Source: JBEBSD01 sp040394475 (GTDB lineage: Bacteria > Bacteroidota > Bacteroidia > Cytophagales > Spirosomataceae). From it: 64,000 bases of DNA. Of the stretch, positions 1 to 6,094 are shown in pieces. The notes under the pieces were generated by a model. That model made no database searches and had not been told where the DNA came from. It worked only from the letters and a program-made list of their open reading frames with translations. Within the stretch, counting starts at the first letter, position 1. Each line of letters starts with the position of its first letter. Location: positions 1 to 64,000 of the forward strand of contig JBEBSD010000030.1 in assembly GCA_040394475.1 (NCBI GenBank), read 5' to 3'. The translations under genes were made by a program, and so were the position numbers.

Positions 1-52
1 GAGCAACTGCCTTCTAAGCAGTAGGTCTTTGGTTCGAATCCAAACGGGATCA
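1..52 (+). tRNA. tRNA-Arg(TCT), 3' part only
   Basis: The window opens inside a tRNA. An anticodon arm ACTGC-CTTCTAA-GCAGT gives anticodon TCT (reads AGA, arginine). It is followed by a T arm TTTGG-TTCGAAT-CCAAA and the acceptor 3' strand CGGGATC with discriminator A at 52. The CCA end is not encoded. The 5' acceptor strand and most of the D arm lie before position 1. tRNA genes are common integration targets, and an accessory toxin region starts just downstream. Confidence 0.9.
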
Positions 53-126
53 CTTGAAAATCAGGCACTTAGCAGCAATGTTGAGTGCTTTTTGCTTCTT
101 TCACAGTACTGAATTACGGGGTCAGC

Positions 127-249
127 CCACCGTGGTCTGTGTCTTCACAGACCATGGTGGATTCCAGCATAAAACGGCTCAAGCGTAAAACTTGTGGAGT
201 ACGTTGTATTTTTCCGGCTTCCACCGTGGTCGGTGTCTTCACAGACCAT
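127..249. repeat. Two copies of the GTGGTCTGTG...CACAGACCA palindromic repeat
   Basis: Positions 127-160 form an almost perfect hairpin: CCACC-TGGTCTGTG, loop TCTT, then CACAGACCA-GGTGG. A second, partly decayed copy is at 221-249. The same unit, or its variant with ACTGTG/CACAGT arms, recurs near 30430-30708, 51233-51266, 51948-52012, 53887-53914 and 58771-58886, always outside genes. It is therefore a dispersed repeat family of this genome and not a local operator. Confidence 0.8.
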
Positions 250-300
250 TCGCGACTAAAGCGTAACGCCTGTGGCCCGCGCTGACCCGGCAAAAAAGTA

Positions 301-331
301 ACACGGAGGGCACAGAGGTAAAACACAGAGG
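301..331. repeat. ACACGGAGGGCACAGAGG motif, one isolated copy
   Basis: This stretch reads ACACGGAGGGCACAGAGG followed by a second ACACAGAGG. Its reverse complement is the core of the 113-bp unit repeated three times at 53419-53757 (CCTCTGTGCCCTCCGTGT), so the same family is present at both ends of the window. No gene lies between the tRNA and position 378. Confidence 0.6.
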
Positions 332-377
332 AAGTCACTGAGAAAAATGACTTGAGATTTGGGATCCAGTACAGAGG

Positions 378-596
378 GTGATAAAATTCACGGGTCATGC
401 TCTTGATCAAATGCAATCAAGGGGTAGTATTTCTCCGAGCCTAGTCCTTGATATAATTAAGAATCCTGCAAGAGCGTTGCCTGGGAACACTCCGGGTACA
501 TCAGTTTTCATTAGAGACAATATAAAAGTTGTTACAAACAAGGCAGGTGATAACATGACTGTTTTTTCCTATTGGCAAAACGAATTTATACAATGA
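378..596 (+). CDS. DUF4258-like small protein, probable displaced toxin tip
   Basis: A 72-residue protein begins at a GTG with no earlier ATG in frame. Its opening (FTGHALDQMQSRG at residues 4-16) and the following VLDIIKNP match my memory of the DUF4258 pattern, a small domain often found at the C-termini of polymorphic toxins. The gene overlaps the next one by four bases (ATGA), the usual toxin/immunity arrangement. The absence of a good start and of any carrier sequence suggests the tip of a larger toxin that was cut loose. Toxic activity is inferred only. Confidence 0.6.
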   Translation: MIKFTGHALDQMQSRGSISPSLVLDIIKNPARALPGNTPGTSVFIRDNIKVVTNKAGDNMTVFSYWQNEFIQ

Positions 597-1015
597 GACT
601 TAAAGGTGATATAGGTAAACTGGAAATAGAAATCTTGAAGAGAAGCAACTCTGAAACGGAAGATTATTGGGACGCTAATTGGCTTGAATCAGAGATTAGA
701 ATAGATGTTCCGGGTTTTAGTGCCTTTTATGGAACGAATCTGAGAGTTGATGACCTAAAAAGCTTTTATGAGAGGCTTACTGCTTTGCAGAACAGTAGTA
801 GAAAAGAAGCAGAATTTGCTACATTGGAAGAAGGCTTATATTTGTACTGTGAATTGGCCCCCAATGGCAGTGTAAATTGTAAAGGAAGCACAAATAATGG
901 TACCGGAAACAGTTTGAACTTTAACCTTCAGACAGATTTAGCATCCTTAGGTGTTTTTGTAGACGAACTTAGAAAGATTTTAACATCTTATCTATTAATA
1001 GGGAATTTAGAATAA
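593..1015 (+). CDS. WapI-type immunity protein candidate
   Basis: The start is taken at ATG 593, inside the stop codon of the preceding gene; an in-frame TTG at 572 is less likely. The 140-residue soluble protein has DYWDANWL near residue 24, then a Gly-Phe-Ser-Ala strand, a Leu-rich helix and a FATLEEGLYLY segment. That order resembles proteins annotated as the WapI immunity family. With the four-base overlap it is the likely antidote of the DUF4258-like tip. The pairing is inferred from position, not shown. Confidence 0.6.
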   Translation: MRLKGDIGKLEIEILKRSNSETEDYWDANWLESEIRIDVPGFSAFYGTNLRVDDLKSFYERLTALQNSSRKEAEFATLEEGLYLYCELAPNGSVNCKGSTNNGTGNSLNFNLQTDLASLGVFVDELRKILTSYLLIGNLE

Positions 1016-1177
1016 ATAAAAATTGAAGTTAATGCTTATCAGGTACAATATTCTTATGATGACTTCTATCCAGCCGGCGCAAATTCCTTAAAGGATATAA
1101 ATGAACAAACATTAATGAATATTAAAACTTCAAATGGTAGATCTGTTTATGGAAATTTAAAAGATATAAAGAAATGA
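1016..1177 (+). pseudogene. Open frame without a usual start, after the immunity gene
   Basis: Directly after the TAA at 1013-1015, the same frame stays open for 53 codons (KIEVNAYQVQYSYDDFYPAG...) to a TGA at 1175-1177. It has no start codon before a late internal ATG. It ends in a four-base ATGA overlap with the next gene, as a real coding end would. It may be the 3' remnant of another tip, or a tail separated from the immunity gene by a nonsense change. I do not recognise the family. Confidence 0.3.
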
Positions 1178-1884
1178 TAAGCATGTTATTGACGTTAATA
1201 GCAGCAATTAATTTAATTTGCTGCATGCCTACGAAAGGTCAAAAAGCTAAAGAAATATCAGGTATATATGAACAACAGGAAAGTTCGGAGAAATTGGAGT
1301 TAAAACCTGATGGGGCCTATACATTAATTAATGCTGAAGTTTTATTTACTCCGGTCATAGAACAATGCGAATACGCATCCAAAGGGAAGTGGTCTCTAAT
1401 GGCCGATAATGTGCTTTGTATTACAAGTGAAAATTACTATTTAGAGGAAAAAGGATATGAGTATGAAATGGAAAAACAGCATAAATTTTCTTCAGATAGT
1501 TTGTATATACGAGTAGTATTTCCTACCGATTTTCATCCTGTTAAATTGAATTTTTCATTTAATCATAACAATAGCAAATCAATAACAACAGATAGTACTT
1601 ATATCGTACTCGCTAAATCAAATTATTTATGGAATAGAAGAGCCGGGACTAACCATATTAGTTTTGACATGAATGCTTATGTGTCGGGAACTACACTTTA
1701 TAAAAGTAGAATAATGTTTGAGATTTTTAATGAGTATGTAGACACTGAAAAGTACAATTTTCTTACCATTTATTTACCGAATTTTGATAGATGTTTTTTT
1801 GAATTCGAACCATATAATCAAGAGTTCATATATATTAAAGGTAATAATCAGTTACTATGGAAAGGGGAAGTATGGCATAAATAG
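1174..1884 (+). CDS. Putative lipoprotein of unknown function, immunity candidate
   Basis: This 236-residue protein starts with a short hydrophobic leader (MISMLLTLIAAINLICC), with a lipobox-like LICC around residue 16, so it is probably a lipoprotein. The body is rich in alternating hydrophobic/polar strands (SGIYEQQ, LKPDGAYTL, KGKWSL), typical of small beta-barrel or lipocalin-like lipoproteins. It overlaps the preceding open frame by four bases. Membrane-anchored partners fit immunity against toxins acting in the envelope, but the target is unknown. No family was recognised. Confidence 0.5.
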   Translation: MISMLLTLIAAINLICCMPTKGQKAKEISGIYEQQESSEKLELKPDGAYTLINAEVLFTPVIEQCEYASKGKWSLMADNVLCITSENYYLEEKGYEYEMEKQHKFSSDSLYIRVVFPTDFHPVKLNFSFNHNNSKSITTDSTYIVLAKSNYLWNRRAGTNHISFDMNAYVSGTTLYKSRIMFEIFNEYVDTEKYNFLTIYLPNFDRCFFEFEPYNQEFIYIKGNNQLLWKGEVWHK

Positions 1885-1956
1885 TTAATCGGATAGCCAA
1901 GCTAAGAGTGCAAATGTATTTTTATTGCTCGGGTCCTTTTTGGAAGGTGGGGAGTC

Positions 1957-2715
1957 GTGGATCCGATGGCGGAGATTTATGAAGACATAACCCCCTATAA
2001 TTATGTCTTTTCTAATCCAATCCTTTGGACAGATCCAGATGGGAGATGTCCAACTTGCCCGCAGGGAGATGAAGCTGCATCTACTTATAAGCCCGGAGCG
2101 ATTGTAACCAATCAATACGGCTCTTGGACTTGGACGGGTTCAGAATGGCAGGATAATTTACCATCATCAGTGCCTGCCGGTTCTCAGGTTATGACGCCTG
2201 TTTCAGGCGCTTTGGGCTGGTTGGATCAGTTTTGGAGTGGAAACCGTAGTTATGTAGATGGTAGGCAGGTTAGTAGTTCAGGTGAGCTATTGAACACTTA
2301 CACATCTAGAACGGGAACCCCGCCAGATTTGGGTATTGGAAAAGTTGGGTCTACTATTAAAATAGGGATTAGTCTAAAAAAACTTTTAGGGACTTATAGT
2401 TGGTCAAGCAGTCGAATAGCTCAAGCAGCCAAACAACTCAATAGTGGTAGTAAAACAGTAAAAGTGGCAACTCGGGCGGAAGCGGAAGAGCTTTTCTTGG
2501 GTTTATTTCAAGGAAAAGGTTTTCGTAATACAACTGGAATGTCAGCAAAAGAAGCCAAAGATTTTTTTGGAAAGGCCGGTACTTACCATTGGGATGATGT
2601 AACTGACGCTGCTGGTAGATTAGTAAATCATTCTGCATCCAATTCGCATGGAGCAATGAAACATTTGCAAATTCACGATGAAAGTGGTAAAATAATTAGA
2701 ATCTTTTTTGAGTAG
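1957..2715 (+). CDS. RHS C-terminal tip with unidentified toxin domain (carrier missing)
   Basis: The first residues, VDPMAEIYEDITPYNYVFSNPILWTDPDG, are the end of the RHS repeat-associated core. The core can be followed upstream in frame to about 1921 (GRWGVVDPMAE) before it meets a stop, so the N-terminal carrier is absent and GTG 1957 is only the first usable codon. A linker CPTCPQG...GSWTWTGSEWQ follows and is shared with the tip at 4030. The last ~85 residues hold a domain with HWDD, conserved-looking His residues and a KHLQIHDESGKIIRIFF end. It looks like a toxin, but I cannot name it. Confidence 0.75.
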   Translation: MDPMAEIYEDITPYNYVFSNPILWTDPDGRCPTCPQGDEAASTYKPGAIVTNQYGSWTWTGSEWQDNLPSSVPAGSQVMTPVSGALGWLDQFWSGNRSYVDGRQVSSSGELLNTYTSRTGTPPDLGIGKVGSTIKIGISLKKLLGTYSWSSSRIAQAAKQLNSGSKTVKVATRAEAEELFLGLFQGKGFRNTTGMSAKEAKDFFGKAGTYHWDDVTDAAGRLVNHSASNSHGAMKHLQIHDESGKIIRIFFE

Positions 2716-2723
2716 TGATAATA

Positions 2724-3068
2724 ATGGAAGATTTTAACAAAAGCGTGTGGAATAGGCTGTATTACCAAGGGGAGTATATTGCTGCCGAGTTACCATCCTC
2801 ACAAGAAAATTATAGACGTTGGGTTGCCATTTATAAAAGCAAGCCTGAGCATCCACTGTCACCTTGGGAGGAATCAGTATACAAATATTCTGTGCTAGAT
2901 TTTGAACTTGACAGTAACTTAGTAGATGAGTACTTTTCTGAGGAAGATAAACTAAATCAAAGAATATTTTATGCCGACTCCGAGGTTACTTTGTTGGATA
3001 TTCTACATAAACAAAACATAGCACCTTCTTTATTTACCTATCCATGGAAGTGTGATTATCCTTTATAA
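2724..3068 (+). CDS. Immunity candidate for the preceding RHS tip
   Basis: This 114-residue acidic protein starts eight bases after the tip's stop. ATG 2724 is preferred; a GTG at 2715 in the same frame overlaps that stop. It is soluble, rich in aromatic and acidic residues (WNRLYYQGEYIAAEL, SPWEESVYKYSVLDFELD), and lacks a signal peptide. A small acidic protein tightly coupled to a toxin tip is the standard immunity position. No family was recognised. It is followed at once by a strong intrinsic terminator. Confidence 0.6.
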   Translation: MEDFNKSVWNRLYYQGEYIAAELPSSQENYRRWVAIYKSKPEHPLSPWEESVYKYSVLDFELDSNLVDEYFSEEDKLNQRIFYADSEVTLLDILHKQNIAPSLFTYPWKCDYPL

Positions 3069-3480
3069 AACAAATCCCCGGCACGCCGGGGATTTTGCTT
3101 CGCACTTTATAGAGTTCTCTAACGACGTCAGCGGCTCTAGTGTAACCGGGAATGAGGGATCTGCCGACCCTAAAAGTTCTGTGATGACTATTAAGTTCAG
3201 CGACGTTTCGAAAACACTCGGTAGTGGGGAAAAGGCCAACCTGGAAAGCACTATGGCTCATGAGTTATCTCATCAATATGATAGGGAAACTGGAAAAAGA
3301 AACAGGAACGTACCAATTAATGATAAACATACGGAGAGAGACCCTAATGAAATTAGAGCCGTTAATGTTGAAAACAGATATCGTGTCAATAATAATATGG
3401 AAATGAGAACAAATTATAGCGGAAGAATATACCCAAATAGTTTTAAAAAACCAAAGCGGAGAAAAGATGAAGACGGCTAA
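3052..3480 (+). CDS. HExxH metallopeptidase (M91-like) toxin tip fragment
   Basis: The open frame begins at GTG 3052, inside the previous gene and across the terminator, so the true N-terminus is missing and the meaningful part starts near 3103. It contains MAHELSHQYDRETG with the zinc motif HELSH (residues 70-74), followed by RDPNEIRAVNVENRYR, where the downstream Glu may be the third ligand. This order resembles the M91/NleD-like peptidase domains found at RHS and other polymorphic-toxin ends. It looks like a tip without a carrier; whether it is expressed is doubtful. Confidence 0.6.
   Translation: MIILYKTNPRHAGDFASHFIEFSNDVSGSSVTGNEGSADPKSSVMTIKFSDVSKTLGSGEKANLESTMAHELSHQYDRETGKRNRNVPINDKHTERDPNEIRAVNVENRYRVNNNMEMRTNYSGRIYPNSFKKPKRRKDEDG
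3072..3095 (+). terminator. Intrinsic terminator after the second toxin/immunity pair
   Basis: AAATCCCCGGC at 3072-3082 pairs perfectly with GCCGGGGATTT at 3085-3095, followed by another T. It lies four bases after the stop of the immunity candidate and closes that cassette. The next toxin fragment begins only beyond it. Confidence 0.8.
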
Positions 3481-3961
3481 ATACTTATATATTCTCTTCC
3501 TAATATTCATGAATAGTTGCGATAGAAAAAAAGAATGCGTAACGAGCGAGTCTTTTAACCCTAGGTCACCAGCGTATATAAGTTTAGAGACTTCTCAAGG
3601 GAAAAAATATTGTATTGGTTACAACGAACTTTTAAAAGTTACACCTTCTGATGTCATGAATGGTCAACTCGGAATGAAAAAAAGAATAGATATTTATTGT
3701 GGCAGTATCAAGCTAGACAGCTCAGATATAACCAAGATACTGAATGATATAAATGGTGTCGTGTACGAGATATCAGCCATTCCAGATAGTATAAATTTGA
3801 AACTAATGACTGAAATAGCATTGGATTCAAGCGGTATATTTAAGATTAGGGATTTTGATTATAACTTACGAGGCAACATAATTGATGCAGCCATTGGGAA
3901 AGGTTATATTGTTTATTTTGATGACCACGAAGGGGAATATTTTTGGGAAAGAAAAAATTAA
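3467..3961 (+). CDS. Putative lipoprotein, immunity candidate for the metallopeptidase tip
   Basis: ATG 3467 overlaps the end of the metallopeptidase frame by 14 bases. The 164-residue product has a basic, hydrophobic leader ending in a lipobox-like FMNSC (Cys18). The rest is a mixed alpha/beta body (YCGSIKLDSSDITKILNDI, GYIVYFDDHEGEYFW). Tight overlap with a toxin tip and an envelope address suggest an immunity lipoprotein. No family was recognised and no activity is claimed. Confidence 0.5.
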   Translation: MKTAKYLYILFLIFMNSCDRKKECVTSESFNPRSPAYISLETSQGKKYCIGYNELLKVTPSDVMNGQLGMKKRIDIYCGSIKLDSSDITKILNDINGVVYEISAIPDSINLKLMTEIALDSSGIFKIRDFDYNLRGNIIDAAIGKGYIVYFDDHEGEYFWERKN

Positions 3962-4029
3962 AATAGTGGCATCATAAGCAAAATTACTATCCTTTCGGGC
4001 TCAGTATCCCCAGGAGTGGGACGGATGCG

Positions 4030-4767
4030 GTGAATAGGTACCAGTTCCTGAATAGGGAAAAGCAGCCCGAGACAGGGTACATGGATCTGATGCTGCGTTT
4101 TTACGATCCGAGTATCGGGAGGTTTATGCAGGTCGATCCGGTGACGGAGACGCAAGAGAATTATTCCACCTACCAATATGGATGGAATAACCCGATCTTA
4201 CAGAGTGATCCGAATGGAGATTGTCCCTCATGTCCGCAAGGCGAGGAAGCTGAAAAAGTTTATGCAGTTGGGGCGCAGGTGACCAATAAAGATGGATCTT
4301 GGACTTGGACTGGTAAAGAATGGCAGACCAATACGGTTAACGGCGAAGCACAAAATGCCAGTACGGTGGCATTGCCCTTAACTCTGTCACTACCATTAGC
4401 TGGATTAGGGGAAAAGGTGACAGAGATTTCCTTGAACGGATTGAAAGCCATTGCCACTGTGCCATTAATGACGCTGGCATTTGTACTCACACCAACCACG
4501 GCAAATGCGCCCGCACCAGTATTTGGCGACAACCGTACGTATTATACACCACCTCCTCAAACTCTCCCTGGATTTCCCGGCGCAAAGAAGGTACCAAGAA
4601 GAGGCAGGGCTCGTTGGGTAACCCCTGATGGCGATATCTTGGAATGGGACTCTCAACACGGCGAAGTTGAAGTTTATAACAAGCGTGGAAAACATAAAGG
4701 AGTAGCTGATCCCAATACCGGGGAGATGCTAAAAGATCCCGTTCCTGGTAGGACAACCGAAAATTAA
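4030..4767 (+). CDS. RHS tip with colicin E3-type 16S rRNase domain
   Basis: The RHS core is readable in frame from about 3979 (NYYPFGLSIP...) through FYDPSIGRFMQVDP to NPILQSDPNG. There is no start before GTG 4030, so the carrier is again missing. The shared linker CPSCPQG...GSWTWTGKEWQ follows, then a hydrophobic stretch. The C-terminus, LEWDSQHGEVEVY...GKHKGVADPNTGEMLKDPVPGR, matches the colicin E3 ribonuclease domain, which cleaves 16S rRNA in the decoding centre. The catalytic Asp, His and Glu of the family are all present in the DSQHGEVE segment. Confidence 0.8.
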   Translation: MNRYQFLNREKQPETGYMDLMLRFYDPSIGRFMQVDPVTETQENYSTYQYGWNNPILQSDPNGDCPSCPQGEEAEKVYAVGAQVTNKDGSWTWTGKEWQTNTVNGEAQNASTVALPLTLSLPLAGLGEKVTEISLNGLKAIATVPLMTLAFVLTPTTANAPAPVFGDNRTYYTPPPQTLPGFPGAKKVPRRGRARWVTPDGDILEWDSQHGEVEVYNKRGKHKGVADPNTGEMLKDPVPGRTTEN

Positions 4768-4788
4768 TGATTCTAAGAAAGAGAAGAC

Positions 4789-5037
4789 ATGGAGATAACA
4801 AGACTAATTAGTGTATACGATAAGCAGACGCAAGAATTATTGAAGGAATACAATATTGATTTCATCAAATTTGATACTTTGAAGAAAATGTTTAATCCTC
4901 CAGACGATGATCCGTTAATGTATAATTTTTATTGGGTTGAAGAATCCCAGCTTGAAGAGATGAAGCAATTAGTTGATGTCAATTTTGACTTAACTAAGTA
5001 CATATACCAATTGGAATGCTTCCAGGCAAACACTTAA
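4789..5037 (+). CDS. Immunity candidate for the E3-type RNase tip
   Basis: This 82-residue acidic protein begins 21 bases after the RNase tip. Its pattern (ISVYDKQTQELLKEYNI, KKMFNPPDDDPLMYNFYWV, FDLTKYIYQLECF) resembles small proteins now grouped as DUF7683, which often sit beside toxins. The size and acidity resemble colicin E3 immunity proteins, which bind the RNase domain directly. Specific binding is inferred from position. A terminator follows. Confidence 0.6.
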   Translation: MEITRLISVYDKQTQELLKEYNIDFIKFDTLKKMFNPPDDDPLMYNFYWVEESQLEEMKQLVDVNFDLTKYIYQLECFQANT

Positions 5038-5050
5038 AAATGATTGCTTT

Positions 5051-5090
5051 AAACATAAAAAGCCCCATTCCACCCGGGCTTTTTATGTTT
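5051..5090. terminator. Intrinsic terminator closing the toxin island
   Basis: AAACATAAAAAGCCC at 5051-5065 pairs with GGGCTTTTTATGTTT at 5076-5090, giving a 15-bp stem with A and T tracts on both sides. It could therefore work in both directions. It ends the toxin/immunity array; 5091-5281 shows no gene. Confidence 0.75.
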
Positions 5091-5281
5091 ACGAGGTTAA
5101 CGCCTGCTTCCCCTTATGATCTGTCAGCGGCGAGGAAGTGTCAAAAACAAGAGAACTTATCGCCTCCTCTTATACTGAGCGTTCGTGCGGGCACATGATA
5201 ATGAATGAGATTGCGTCAAAATACATGAGAGTGCTGCTGCGACCGATAATGACAGTCCCGTAGTCTGGTTCACCACATTTA

Positions 5282-5950
5282 TCATTTCAACAGCTCCACT
5301 ATTTCTTTAAAGCCGCGGGACTGTGCATGCTGCAGGGGAGTTACGCCGTTGTGGTCGGGAATCGCTAACCGGGCTCCGGCGTCTTTCAAAATCTGTACGA
5401 TCTGCTGGTATTTTTTGCTGCCGTCACCCAAAACAATGGCTTCCATTAAAGCCGTCCAACCCAAGCGGTTGACATGGTCTATCGGATAATTTGGGGTCGT
5501 TGCCAGTAACCTGACGGTTTCTACATGTCCGCGTTCGCAAGCCGGTATCAGCGCCGATCCGTTGTACCGGTTAAAAATATCAAAACGCGCCCCGTTGTTC
5601 AGAAACAGTTGTACCAGTTCCGTTTGTCCGCTCGCACCGGCATATAGAAAAGGGCTATCCTGGTTGTCGGCTTGCAGATTGACATCTGCTCCGTGCTTTA
5701 CCAGTAATTTTGCCATATCGGTTTGCCGGTTGTTGACCGCAATCAATAATAAGGAGCGTTTACGGTTATCTGTAGTATTGACATCCGCTCCGTTTCCCAG
5801 CGCCTTTGCGACTTCTTGTAGATTGTTTTTCCTGACTAAACTTAAAATGTCATGATCTTTCATTACTTCAGTTTGCGTAGCTTCTCTTGTCCTTGCATGA
5901 CAGGAGGTGGTTGATAAGATAAGTGTCAGTAAAAAAACGGCGGTTTTCAT
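5282..5950 (-). CDS. Ankyrin-repeat lipoprotein
   Basis: The 222-residue product has a leader ending in STTSC (Cys17), a likely lipoprotein signal. About five ankyrin repeats follow from residue 32 (NLQEVAKALGNGADVNTTDNRKRSLLLIAVNN, DMAKLLVKHGADVNLQ, ELVQLFLNNGARFDIF, HVETVRLLATTPN, GVTPLQHAQSRGFKEIVELLK). Ankyrin repeats make a protein-binding surface; a periplasmic or outer-membrane-anchored adaptor is plausible. It is transcribed towards the toxin island and stands alone, so no partner is indicated. Confidence 0.8.
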   Translation of the reverse strand: MKTAVFLLTLILSTTSCHARTREATQTEVMKDHDILSLVRKNNLQEVAKALGNGADVNTTDNRKRSLLLIAVNNRQTDMAKLLVKHGADVNLQADNQDSPFLYAGASGQTELVQLFLNNGARFDIFNRYNGSALIPACERGHVETVRLLATTPNYPIDHVNRLGWTALMEAIVLGDGSKKYQQIVQILKDAGARLAIPDHNGVTPLQHAQSRGFKEIVELLK

Positions 5951-6094
5951 GGTCAGTCGATTTTAACGTACAATATCCCTCAGGCACATCAGTGATGTAA
6001 CGGGAGCGAAACCGCCTCGGCAGCATTCCGGATTCTGTAGCGTAACCGGCACATCCAACCTCCGTCAGTTGCCCCTCATGGAAAATCACCAGGG

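Noticed and set aside
1..5090. tRNA-flanked integrative element with att repeats
   Set aside because: No second copy of the tRNA 3' end and no integrase gene were seen in the window.
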